The notes: generated from the sequence alone by a model not told the origin. A DNA stretch of 32,405 bases from DASXMX01 sp036794395 (GCA_036794395.1 DAIRGS010000049.1:1-32405); one strand, 5' to 3'; positions 24,161-31,450 are shown, numbered from the stretch's first letter. Program-made: numbers and translations.

Positions 24161-25359
24161 GATGCGCCTCCCGTTGCGACAGGGGTGGTGGTCGACGGGC
24201 GCGTTTCGGCCGGCTGTGTGGGCGGCGGCGGCACCTCTGCCGGTCGCGTCGTGGCGGGAGCGTCCTGCGCGCGGACGGCCATGCCATCTTCCAACTCGAA
24301 GTTACCGATCACCACTGCCGGATCGCCAGCCTTCAGGCCTTCGGCCATGACCTGCGCCTCTTGATCATTCTCGACGCCGACGCGAACCGTGTGCTTCACC
24401 GCCTTGCCATCTCGCACGGTGAATAGCTCGAAATCAGTTCCTTCGCCCGGCAACACTGCGTCGCGAGGCACAACCAGCCCGTCGGCGGCAACCTTGGTCA
24501 GTTGCCCCGAGACGAAATCCTCCAGCAGGAGTTTTGAGCCGGCCTGAGGCTGCACCATCACATCAACAAGATGCGTGGCCGGATCGACGCGTTGGCCGAT
24601 CAGGCGAATCGTGCCTGGGGTAGCGGAGGAAGACGGGTCGGCGATGCGATTGAGCATAAGCGGCTGTCCCACCTTGAGGAACGAAACGTCCTCGGGGTTC
24701 ACCCCCAGACGGGCGCTGATCTGGTTCTGCCCGGCAATTTCGATCAGCGGCCCGCCCGCCGGTACGACCTGACCGGTCTGCACATCCACCTTGCTCACGA
24801 TCCCCGCTACGTCGGTCTTGATCTGCCTGGGGCCTCCCGCGCCGGTTTGCTCGAGGTTTTGAAGCCGGGCCTGGGCCGTCTTTTGCGTCGTTTGGACGGT
24901 GAAGAGGTCGGAGTTGGTGGCCAGATGTTGCTCAAAGCGCTGCTGGATTAACTTCAGATCCCGCTCGGCGGCGGCCAGGGCGTTGCGCGCTTCCTGGAAC
25001 TGAAGTTGCGTCGCGGGGCTCCCCTCGACTTCGACGAGCAATTCTCCGGCAGCGACCACCTGCCCTGGCGCAACGATCACTTTTGCCACTCGCGCTTCAA
25101 ATGGTACGGAGAGCACCCGCACTTCGCTGACCGGCGCGATCACGGTGCCGTAAACCGTGATCTGCTCTGAGATCGAGGCTTGGCGGATCGGAACGACACT
25201 GACGGTCGCAACGGGCGGATCGGCTTTTTCCGTTCCAGTGGCGGCGGCGTCATCGCCCTCGGCCTTGGCGCCGGCGCCGCGGTGTCCGAGCCAATATCCC
25301 GCCCCCCCCACCGCCGCGATGAGCACCAACACGATGACCCATGTCGAAAGCGACTTCAT
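24157..25359 (-). CDS. RND periplasmic adaptor, second system
   Basis: A 400-residue membrane-fusion protein for the pump encoded next. An N-terminal membrane/signal segment covers residues 7-25 (VIVLVLIAAVGGAGYWLG). Lipoyl halves are 'VRVLSVPFEARVAKVIVAPG' (~residue 82) and 'IKTDVAGIVSKVDVQTGQVV' (~180). Between them is a short helical hairpin ('QEARNALAAAERDLKLIQQ', 'QKTAQARLQNLEQTG'). The beta-barrel and membrane-proximal parts follow ('LKVGQPLMLNRIADPSSS', 'VVPRDAVLPGEGTDFELF', 'VMAEGLKAGDPAVVIGN'). The tail is a Pro/Thr-rich linker (TTRPAEVPPPPTQPAETRPS). It overlaps the preceding OMF gene by ATGA and has GGAGAGGTG as ribosome binding site, so the three genes are one translationally coupled operon. 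Confidence 0.92.
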   Translation of the reverse strand: MKSLSTWVIVLVLIAAVGGAGYWLGHRGAGAKAEGDDAAATGTEKADPPVATVSVVPIRQASISEQITVYGTVIAPVSEVRVLSVPFEARVAKVIVAPGQVVAAGELLVEVEGSPATQLQFQEARNALAAAERDLKLIQQRFEQHLATNSDLFTVQTTQKTAQARLQNLEQTGAGGPRQIKTDVAGIVSKVDVQTGQVVPAGGPLIEIAGQNQISARLGVNPEDVSFLKVGQPLMLNRIADPSSSATPGTIRLIGQRVDPATHLVDVMVQPQAGSKLLLEDFVSGQLTKVAADGLVVPRDAVLPGEGTDFELFTVRDGKAVKHTVRVGVENDQEAQVMAEGLKAGDPAVVIGNFELEDGMAVRAQDAPATTRPAEVPPPPTQPAETRPSTTTPVATGGAS

Positions 25360-26762
25360 GGTTGCACCTCTCCGGTCTGGGGGCGGGTTTGCGCTGCCAC
25401 GACCGGTTGGGGAAGGTAGCGGCCGGCCGCGATTTCAAGCCCGATCCGCGAATCCACGAGCTGCTGCTTGAGTTTCAAGAGCGAGATCTCCTTTTGCGCC
25501 AAATCGTTCTGGGCAGTGTAGTAGCTGAGCACATCCGCGTTGCCCTGGTTAAGTGCCAATTGATAGGCTTGAACAAGTTGCCGAAGCGCGGGCAGGGCAG
25601 CCGTGGCCGCGGAGATCTGGCGGGTGATTGCCTCGATGTCCGCCAGTAGCATCGCGATATCGGATCGCGCCTGGTAAATGCGGCTGACGTATTCGTCGAA
25701 CAGCCTCTGGCGCGTGGCCTGCTCCGTGCGGATCAGGCCCTGATATTGGTCGAAGATGGGCAGGTCCACGGTGGCGGTGAGACCCCAGGTGTGCACGCCG
25801 GTATTGTCTTCGGCGCGCGTAAATCCGAGATTGATCTTGGGAAATTGCTGGATGATCGCAGCCCGGACGTTCTGCTCCTCGGCTTCATAGCCGCGACGCA
25901 GCGCTTGTAGATCGATGCGTCGATTTTCCAAGCCGTCAAGCAATTGCCCGGCTGCGGGAAGCTCGAGCTTGCTTGGCAGATCGACGTCTTCGCGGATTTG
26001 CACCTGGGTCGAGGGAGGCAGCCCAATGGCGCGAAGCAGGACGAGCCGTTGATGGGCGAATTGCTGTTCGAGCGCCAGCGCATCGGCGTGCGCCGTCTGG
26101 GCGGCCGCCTGTGCGGCCGAGAGATCGAGCAACGTCTTTTCATGCCGGTCGACCGCGCCGCGGATCACATCGGCATTCTGGCTCAGCCGCTGGTCGACCT
26201 GGCGCGCGTATGCAAGCTGATGCTGTAGAGAAACCTGGTCGTACACCGACGACCGCGCCGCCTGGGCGGCCTGCCATTCCACCCACGCCACATCCAGCCG
26301 GATCGAGGCGTTGGCCGCCTGCGCGGATTGCACCTTGGCGTCATGGATGAGCAGCGAGGTGACATCCCAGTTGATGCCGACGCCGAAGGGGTTCACGGTG
26401 GCCGCACCACTGGTCACCCAGTCGTTGTTGGCGGTGAGCTGCGGATTGGGAAGCAACCCGGCCTGGAAAAGCTGCGCCGAGGAGAGGGCCATGCGGTTGC
26501 GATCCGCGCGAATGGATGGGTTGAGCAATACCGCCAACACCGCCGCTGAATCGGGCGTCAATCCCTGGCTGGGATCGAGTTCCACCGTGGGCAGATTTGA
26601 GTCGTGCTGCCGCGCCCGGGCCTGTAGCTCGTTTGGCGCGGGCACGGTCAACGCCTTCTCAACCGCCGAGGGGGTCAATGGCAGCGGCTGATATTGCGTG
26701 CATCCGACCGCCAGCAACGCCGGAAGCAGACGCCAAATGGTTCTCAATCGATCGGACTTCAT
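25356..26762 (-). CDS. TolC-family outer-membrane factor lipoprotein (second system)
   Basis: A 468-residue channel protein. From ATG 26762 it starts MKSDRLRTIWRLLPALLAVG followed by Cys, a lipobox, so it is a lipidated OMF; the longer start at 26795 would put 11 odd residues in front. OEP repeats: 'GLTPDSAAVLAVLLNPSIRA' with 'SSAQLFQAGLLPNPQLTANN' in the first half; 'FPKINLGFTRAEDNTGVHTW', 'LTATVDLPIFDQYQGLIRTE' and 'LVQAYQLALNQGNADVLSYY' in the second. Long helices lie between, as in TolC coiled-coil barrels. It is the first gene of the second RND operon (OMF > adaptor > pump). No regulator gene is encoded nearby; an inverted repeat at 26852-26988 lies about 90 bases upstream and is the best candidate for a control site. 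Confidence 0.92.
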   Translation of the reverse strand: MKSDRLRTIWRLLPALLAVGCTQYQPLPLTPSAVEKALTVPAPNELQARARQHDSNLPTVELDPSQGLTPDSAAVLAVLLNPSIRADRNRMALSSAQLFQAGLLPNPQLTANNDWVTSGAATVNPFGVGINWDVTSLLIHDAKVQSAQAANASIRLDVAWVEWQAAQAARSSVYDQVSLQHQLAYARQVDQRLSQNADVIRGAVDRHEKTLLDLSAAQAAAQTAHADALALEQQFAHQRLVLLRAIGLPPSTQVQIREDVDLPSKLELPAAGQLLDGLENRRIDLQALRRGYEAEEQNVRAAIIQQFPKINLGFTRAEDNTGVHTWGLTATVDLPIFDQYQGLIRTEQATRQRLFDEYVSRIYQARSDIAMLLADIEAITRQISAATAALPALRQLVQAYQLALNQGNADVLSYYTAQNDLAQKEISLLKLKQQLVDSRIGLEIAAGRYLPQPVVAAQTRPQTGEVQP

Positions 26763-27106
26763 AGTGGAAACAAGGGCGTCACAAGACGGCAGCATGAGCC
26801 AGCGCGAGTATGACGAAATTGCGCCGAACCGGCAAATTCAGGAGTAATCAAGATATTTCGTAATACTTCAGCCGCATGCAGTGACCCCGGCTCGGGTGTT
26901 GCTGTTGTCCTTGTGACCGGTCAAGCGGACTCTCTTTCGAGTGACTAAATGAAGATCGTTGCAGACGGCTGAAGTGTTACGATATTTCATCCCGCGCAGA
27001 CAAGCGGCATCGGGGTCACAGGCTTTGCAATGATCGCCATGGCCGCGAATGCCCAAATGGCCCAACAGGCCGGGACTGATGCATGTGCAACGGCATCAAA
27101 CCAAGC
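26763..27106. other. Intergenic region upstream of second RND operon
   Basis: These 344 bases between the propeller gene and the OMF gene, both on the minus strand, contain no gene I can support. The region holds an inverted repeat (26852-26988) and a second short pair, GTGACCCCG at 26881-26889 and CGGGGTCAC at 27011-27019. It must contain the promoter of the second RND operon; I could not pick -35/-10 boxes with confidence. Confidence 0.6.
26852..26988. repeat. 137-bp segment bounded by 23-bp inverted repeats
   Basis: The minus-strand sequence of 26852-26874 begins CGGCTGAAGTATTACGA; the plus strand at 26966-26988 begins CGGCTGAAGTGTTACGA. The full 23-base arms agree at 20 positions by hand count, with a 91-base spacer. 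No flanking direct duplication is obvious, so it may be either a paired regulator site or a small decayed miniature element. Confidence 0.65.
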
Positions 27107-28111
27107 TTATTGCGCGCCCACCACCGCAATGCCAAAAGTCTCACCGCCTTTTCCATCAGGCACGTTGCAGGGCATCAGCGCATGATGCTCCTTCACATCG
27201 ACTGTGATGGTGCGAGCGCCCTTGATCGACTTGGGCGTTTGAATTGCCTCGAATTTGCCCGGCGAAGTTTCTTTCACAACGCTGATGGTCCCATCGCCGC
27301 CGTTGGCACTAAGAGCGGCGCCCCAGGTCGGCTCAAAAGCCACGCCATCAACGCCCGGCCCAATATCCACCGCCGCCAGCATCTTCCCACTTTCAGAATC
27401 CAGCACAATCATCTTCTTATTGCAGCCGGCAAAGAGGCGGTGATGCTCGACATCGATTGCCAGGCCCGTTGGCCCGTCGCCGGGTGCAACCGACCAGTGC
27501 GCCAAAACGCGATTGGCTTTGCTGTCGATGGCAACCAATTCATTTTTGTCTTCGACGTTAACGTAAACATGACCCTTGCCGTCGGCAGCGCCAAATTCAA
27601 GCGCCCCGCCGACGGGAATCGTCACCGGGTCTTTCGTAAGTGCGGCAGGATCAATCACGCTCACATCCCCGCCCGAATGATTGAAAGCGAAAATGTGTTT
27701 ACTTGCCGGATCGAAGAGAATGGCGTCAGGATTGCGCCCAACCTTAATCGTCTTGGTGACCTTATACGTCTTGAGATCAAAAACGGTAACGGCGTTATCC
27801 CTGCCGCTGGATGCGAAACCAAGATTCTGTTCAAGCGCCAGTGCGACGCCATGCACGCCGTTGGTATTGGGAATGTCGGACAGGATTTTCCCGCTGTCCA
27901 GATCCATCACCTGCACGTGCGTGCTGCGCGGAATGTAAAGCCGCCGGGCGTCGGCATCAATGCCCAGATAATCCCACCGCCCTTGGCCGGCCACGGGAAT
28001 CGTTTTGAGCAGCTTAAGCTGCGGAACCGAGTCCGCCGATTTTGCCGCCGGGACAACTGTGACAATCCCCAGCAAGGTACACAGACACATGCCGATGCGC
28101 GAGTGATTCAT
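27107..28111 (-). CDS. Periplasmic YncE-like beta-propeller protein
   Basis: A 334-residue exported protein with a signal peptide at residues 1-25 (MCLCTLLGIVTVVPAAKSA). It then has six to seven repeats of the YncE/lactonase-like propeller type: 'YLGIDADARRLYIPRSTHVQ', 'VMDLDSGKILSDIPNT', 'VTVFDLKTYKVTKTIKVG', 'AILFDPASKHIFAFNHSGGD', 'LVAIDSKANRVLAHW', 'LAIDVEHHRLFAGCNKK', 'MIVLDSESGKMLAAVDIG', 'GTISVVKETSPGKFEAI'. Such proteins are scaffolds or binders; several are encoded with metal-export or metal-binding genes, but no enzymatic residues can be named. The start ATG follows GAGGAG by about six bases. It precedes the second RND operon, separated by 344 bases, and a paralogous remnant lies before the first RND operon (20973-21062), so association with RND export is likely. 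Confidence 0.9.
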   Translation of the reverse strand: MNHSRIGMCLCTLLGIVTVVPAAKSADSVPQLKLLKTIPVAGQGRWDYLGIDADARRLYIPRSTHVQVMDLDSGKILSDIPNTNGVHGVALALEQNLGFASSGRDNAVTVFDLKTYKVTKTIKVGRNPDAILFDPASKHIFAFNHSGGDVSVIDPAALTKDPVTIPVGGALEFGAADGKGHVYVNVEDKNELVAIDSKANRVLAHWSVAPGDGPTGLAIDVEHHRLFAGCNKKMIVLDSESGKMLAAVDIGPGVDGVAFEPTWGAALSANGGDGTISVVKETSPGKFEAIQTPKSIKGARTITVDVKEHHALMPCNVPDGKGGETFGIAVVGAQ

Positions 28112-28494
28112 GGTGTCTCCTCAATCAAGTTGGCGACCAAGCCGGAGCAGTCGGTTCGGCCGCTCCACCCTCTTCCATACCTCTGAAGCCTATCGCGTTG
28201 CGCATGACAGAGATATGAATACATTCACGGTTTGACGAACCGATGAGTGACCGATACGCCCGACCACTTTTTCATGGCAAGGTTCTTTTGGCCCGCGAGC
28301 CCCGGTACGCCGGCGCCAAATACTCTGCGATATATCGCGACGCAGGCAATGAACTTGGCTCACGGCCCAATCACTGTGCCGACGAATCGACGACGTTGAA
28401 TGTCCGCAAAGTTCACTCGCCACGAACATGACGTCCCCCAACCACAAAATCCATCCCCAAAACGCCATGCCGCCGATCGCTTAAGCACAAGACA
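28112..28494. other. Intergenic region, no gene recognised
   Basis: About 380 bases between the propeller gene and the tRNA-Glu promoter. Open frames of 60-odd residues exist on both strands but have no family likeness, no ribosome binding site and poor composition. The part next to 28112 must carry the propeller promoter, which I could not define. Confidence 0.5.
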
Positions 28495-28522
28495 TTGACG
28501 GCTCGCCAGACATCTGCATATT
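28495..28522 (+). promoter_or_regulatory. Probable promoter of tRNA-Glu
   Basis: TTGACG (28495-28500) as -35 and CATATT (28517-28522) as -10, spaced by 16 bases, lie 40 bases before the tRNA. The -35 matches 5 of 6 and the -10 matches 4 of 6 sigma-70 consensus bases. Confidence 0.5.
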
Positions 28523-28540
28523 GTCCCTCTCCACCTAGGG

Positions 28541-28558
28541 CGGGCGAGCAATCGCCCG
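28541..28558 (+). promoter_or_regulatory. GNRA-loop hairpin in the tRNA-Glu 5' leader
   Basis: A perfect 7-bp stem CGGGCGA/TCGCCCG closed by the tetraloop GCAA ends five bases before the tRNA. It would be part of the precursor leader removed by RNase P. GCAA is a GNRA-type loop, which makes the hairpin unusually stable. Confidence 0.55.
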
Positions 28559-28562
28559 CGGC

Positions 28563-28635
28563 GGCCCCGTCGTCTAGAGGCCTAGGACACGGCCCTTTCA
28601 AGGCCGCGACACGGGTTCGAATCCCGTCGGGGTCA
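28563..28635 (+). tRNA. tRNA-Glu (anticodon TTC), integration target
   Basis: A 73-nt cloverleaf. Acceptor GGCCCCG pairs with CGGGGTC (one G-T pair), followed by discriminator A. The D arm is around GTCTAGAGGCCTAGGACAC. The anticodon stem CGGCC/GGCCG encloses loop CTTTCAA with anticodon TTC, and the T arm GACACGGGTTCGAATCCCGTC has a standard loop. TTC reads GAA/GAG, so it is glutamate-specific. The gene is intact. The recombinase gene next to it runs antisense into its 3' half (28598-28635), so this is the attachment site of the element to its right. Confidence 0.97.
28598..28635. other. Probable attL, 3' half of tRNA-Glu
   Basis: The 3' half of tRNA-Glu, from anticodon loop to discriminator base, also encodes the last 12 codons and stop of the tyrosine recombinase on the other strand. 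In tRNA-targeting elements this segment is normally the crossover core and is duplicated at the far end of the element. I saw no second copy between 28636 and 32405, so the far end lies outside the window. Exact core limits are an inference. Confidence 0.6.
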
Positions 28636-29869
28636 TATCAGATTCTTGCACCGAGTCGCAATCGGTCGCAAAGCCCGGTAATTCCGGGGTTTTCCGCACT
28701 TGGGCAGGGGCGGGTTTCGACTCATTGCGAGTCATTTCCGCCCCCTGCTGCTCCGTATTATGCACGTAACTTTTCACGGCCTTCTCGAAGTGCGCATCGG
28801 TCACCTGTAGGTAGTGCTCGCGGGCGATGCGCTCGGAGTTGCCCAGCCATCGACAGACGACGTGCGAAGGGAACTGCTCTTCAAGTTCCGTCTGCCGGGT
28901 CGATCGCAGGTTGTGAAACAACTTCGGCCAGGGGGTCAGCCCCGCCCGGCCAATGATCCGCTCAAATTGAGTTCGCAGGTTGATCGCGGCGTCCCGGCCC
29001 TTGGTCACCACCCATTGCGCCCCTTCCTCGGCTTCCTCGAACGCGGACAGCAGGTAGGGCTTCAACTCCGGAAACAATGGCAGCACTCGGCTGTCCTTGC
29101 CTTCATAACCTTCCGTCTTGGGCGACGTGATGCGCAGCCGATCATGCTCCCAATCCACATCCGACCACCGCAACGCCAGGGTTTCGCTCGGGCAGCGCAA
29201 CCCACCGTAGCGGGACAAGGCCACGATCAGTCGCCATTGGGCGCCGGGGCACGCATCAAGCACTTTGCGTGTGTCCTCGCGGGTGATGAAGAACTGGCGG
29301 GCATCATTGGACTGCTTGCCAGCCTTCACGCCCTTGAACGGGTTCTTGTCCAGCATCTCCCACTCAACGCCACGTTCAAACGCCTGGCGGGCCGTCTTGA
29401 TGCGCTTACTGATGGTGGCTTGTGCCAGCCCATCGCCCTTGAGGTACTGGCGGAACTTCTCGGCGTCCAGCCTGCTGATCTCCCGCAACGGCTTGTCCAT
29501 GCCGAAGTGCGTGAAAAGCGAATCCCGCGTCTGCTGGTACGTCCGAAGCGTGCCCACCTTGATCGTGAGCGATGCGAAGAACTCTCGAAACAGGTCGGCC
29601 AAGGTTGCTGTGAAATTCCCCGACAGCTTCACTAATCCAAGTTCCTTGAGCCGCTTCCGCACCTTCGGACCGATGTTCTTGACCCACTTCGATGTTTCGT
29701 CACTCGGGGGACGGCCCAGAACAACGGCGTTGACCAGTTCTTCGATGTGCAGCTTCACGCCGATCGCGTGCTTCCGGCTCACCTTGCCCAGGCACACCGA
29801 CGGGCGCTTGTCGCCCAGTACGATCTGGATTCGCTTTCGCCCAGCGCCTTCATTGACGATGGTTGCCAC
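28598..29869 (-). CDS. Tyrosine recombinase/integrase
   Basis: A 423-residue phage-type integrase that would insert and excise the element at tRNA-Glu. The N-terminus (residues 1-80) is a basic arm-binding region, the SAM-like core-binding domain is at ~85-180, and the catalytic domain at ~195-370. Catalytic residues seen: Arg225 in 'SRYGGLRCPSETLALRW', Lys251 in 'ITSPKTEGYEGKDSR', His319 and Arg322 in 'FHNLRSTRQTEL', and Tyr353 in 'RWLGNSERIAREHYLQVTD'. The usual His of 'LGH' is Asn344. The last residues MTPTGFEPVSRP are encoded by the antisense strand of tRNA-Glu, and the TGA stop overlaps its anticodon. The start ATG lies three bases after the XRE gene stop, giving one transcript. The protein looks full-length and active. 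Confidence 0.95.
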   Translation of the reverse strand: MATIVNEGAGRKRIQIVLGDKRPSVCLGKVSRKHAIGVKLHIEELVNAVVLGRPPSDETSKWVKNIGPKVRKRLKELGLVKLSGNFTATLADLFREFFASLTIKVGTLRTYQQTRDSLFTHFGMDKPLREISRLDAEKFRQYLKGDGLAQATISKRIKTARQAFERGVEWEMLDKNPFKGVKAGKQSNDARQFFITREDTRKVLDACPGAQWRLIVALSRYGGLRCPSETLALRWSDVDWEHDRLRITSPKTEGYEGKDSRVLPLFPELKPYLLSAFEEAEEGAQWVVTKGRDAAINLRTQFERIIGRAGLTPWPKLFHNLRSTRQTELEEQFPSHVVCRWLGNSERIAREHYLQVTDAHFEKAVKSYVHNTEQQGAEMTRNESKPAPAQVRKTPELPGFATDCDSVQESDMTPTGFEPVSRP

Positions 29870-29872
29870 TCA

Positions 29873-30109
29873 TCACCTATCCTTTTGCCTTCGCGTCCGA
29901 ACGCTTATTCCCTCTTCCCCCCGGCCACGCTTAACTAATTTCAGACTCAGGTACTCGCAAAGCTCATCGACCACTTTGAGCGTCAGTCCCCGCTCACCAG
30001 ACATAAAACGGCACAGCGTCGCCTCGCTGATATCCAAATCGTGCGCGATGCGGTAACGGGACGCCGCATGCGCCTTGATCGCCGCGCGAAGCTCGTCGCT
30101 TAAGCTCAT
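29873..30109 (-). CDS. Small XRE/Cro-type HTH regulator
   Basis: A 78-residue DNA-binding protein. 'LRAAIKAHAASRYRIAHDLD', 'ISEATLCRFMSGERGLTLKV' and 'VDELCEYLSLKLVKRG' form a Cro/CI-like five-helix domain; the recognition helix is 'SEATLCRFMSG'. The likely role is to repress or time expression of the downstream integrase and of itself, since the two genes are three bases apart. I chose ATG 30109: it starts at the first helix, and a promoter with TTGACA sits immediately upstream, so the longer frame to 30313 would include the promoter. There is no Shine-Dalgarno site, and the -10 box is so near that the mRNA may be leaderless. The C-terminal basic tail (RTRRQKDR) is unstructured. Confidence 0.88.
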   Translation of the reverse strand: MSLSDELRAAIKAHAASRYRIAHDLDISEATLCRFMSGERGLTLKVVDELCEYLSLKLVKRGRGEEGISVRTRRQKDR

Positions 30110-30115
30110 CGTCTT

Positions 30116-30148
30116 ATCATTGTAGATACTTGTCGTATTGTCAAGTAT
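30116..30148 (-). promoter_or_regulatory. Promoter and palindromic operator of the XRE-integrase unit
   Basis: On the minus strand a perfect -35 TTGACA (30144-30139) is followed after 17 bases by AATGAT (30121-30116, 4 of 6 matches to TATAAT). The ATG at 30109 is six bases further. Overlapping the -35 and spacer is a perfect inverted repeat ATACTTG-N9-CAAGTAT (30126-30148), the size and position of a binding site for a dimeric XRE repressor. Inference: autoregulation by the adjacent XRE protein. Confidence 0.7.
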
Positions 30149-30769
30149 TAAAAATGATTCTTGCTTGGTTCTGTAGAAAACCGCCCATTCCACGGCTGAG
30201 TTCGACGAACCCGCGACCGAATGACTAATGAGATGATAACCAGCAAGTCGCCAAGGACGGTGGCGATGGTCGCGGTGGCAACCGGCAAGAAAGCGTTCCG
30301 CGGCTATTCCCACAAAATACAGCTACCGCCCCCAAAAATGCGCCCGGCCCCGCTGGTCGCCTGCCTGGCGCTCGACGGCATGCTTGCAGAACTGCTGCGG
30401 CGGGTGACGGTCCGTCATCTGGCAGCCGATGCCGGCTTCGACCCGCCCCACAACCACCGGCACCACTCCTGCGCTAGCATCACGGATTGGGTTAGAGGAT
30501 CCCCCGTCCAATGTTCCGTTTAGCTACAACCCATTACTAACTGTAGAGTTAAAACGGAAGCGGCTGGGATTTCCGTTTACTTCCGTTCTTCCGAAGCACA
30601 CGATGTCAAACAAACTCAAGAAAAGGTGAACCCCGGTCGGCCAATCGCCGGTGGCTGGCGACGGCAGCCAGCGCCAGATCATGCCCAAGCGTCACCAAGG
30701 GCGTCTGCGCGATATCCGCCACCGCCACTGCGTCGCCAGCCGCGCTCCGTGAACACCACCCAAGACGGG
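30149..30769. other. Decayed region inside the element, no intact gene
   Basis: No intact gene is recognised in about 620 bases. One plus-strand frame (30402-30460) contains 'VRHLAADAGFDPPHNHR', which recalls the 'ADAGFDS..NH' segment of DDE transposases, but it is too short and isolated to name. A short inverted repeat AACGGAA/TTCCGTT lies at about 30551-30576. Confidence 0.4.
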
Positions 30770-30980
30770 CCTTCTGCCGCCCGGTACCGCAAACCTTTGA
30801 CCCGCAACACGAATCAACGCGCCCTCCCCCTGAAAACCGCCGGCGACACGCTGCATGCCACGCTCGACGGCAAGCCCGCGACATTTCTCAAGTCCTCCTG
30901 GCATCGCGGCCCTCACAACGTCCACGATTCAATTCGGCTGCGTCAGCCCAGACGGCTACTTCGACGGCTTCAAGATCTAA
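30770..30980 (+). pseudogene. Frameshifted C-terminal fragment of a LamG-like protein
   Basis: Residues 'LPLKTAGDTLHATLDGKPAT' and 'FLKS' are read in one frame up to about 30895. The frame then shifts by one base, and 'PGIAALTTSTIQFGCVSPDG' plus 'YFDGFKI' and a TAA stop (30978-30980) follow. Joined, this has the layout of the last strands of concanavalin/LamG-like domains of exported planctomycete proteins ('..v.lDGk..g.l.SpGiahptK..i.f......yFDd.ki'). No start or upstream domain is recognisable. It is a relic and not a functional gene; the left limit is approximate. Confidence 0.55.
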
Positions 30981-31134
30981 ACCACCAACAGGGCCAAGCC
31001 ATGGTCACTTCGTCCGGGCGGAATCCGGCGATTACGCGATCCAGCACCGGTTCTCTCACATCGGATCGGAACCGGCGATTGGCTGCTTGGCAGGGCCGCG
31101 ACAGGTTGGGCGCGAGACGTGTTGTGCCTTCCGA

Positions 31135-31368
31135 TCACCCTCTATCCTGGAAGATGTCCGTGATTTTGCCATCGACGAAAGTGGCGGTGACGTGGCCCAC
31201 CACCCCGTACTGCGGCACGACCACTTCACGGCGGCGGAACCCGTCACATGGGATCCGCCGACGGATCTTTGGTTTGCGGCTCTTGCCCGGATAGAAGCTG
31301 TTGCTGATGTTGTTGTCGGAGTACCAAGCGCCACCTGTGGAGGTATTGGCGCGGTGCCTGCAGGTCAC
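31135..31368 (-). CDS. Uncertain 77-aa ORF, possibly a gene remnant
   Basis: Doubtful. The minus-strand frame encodes 'WYSDNNISNSFYPGKSRKPK' and, towards its end, 'VVGHVTATFVDGKITDIFQD'. The latter half has natural-looking alternating strands ending in 'ATFVDGKITDIFQDRG', as in the closing strands of BamE/SmpA-like small domains. The first 15 residues look random, and there is no ribosome binding site. It could be the 3' end of a decayed gene. No function is assigned. Confidence 0.25.
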   Translation of the reverse strand: MTCRHRANTSTGGAWYSDNNISNSFYPGKSRKPKIRRRIPCDGFRRREVVVPQYGVVGHVTATFVDGKITDIFQDRG

Positions 31369-31450
31369 AACGCGGCGTGTCAGACAGATGATCGCTCACT
31401 TGCGCACGTTGGGCTTCCTGTCTGTGTCGCGGGCCGGACGCCGTAACCAA

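Noticed and set aside
27083..28186. Plus-strand 367-aa frame opposite the propeller gene
   Set aside because: Antisense of a clearly coding beta-propeller gene with signal peptide and ribosome binding site; the plus-strand product has no recognisable domain.
30402..30460. Possible transposase relic with 'ADAGFDPPHNHR'
   Set aside because: Only about 15 residues resemble a DDE transposase segment; no catalytic residues, no inverted repeats and no continuation in any frame.
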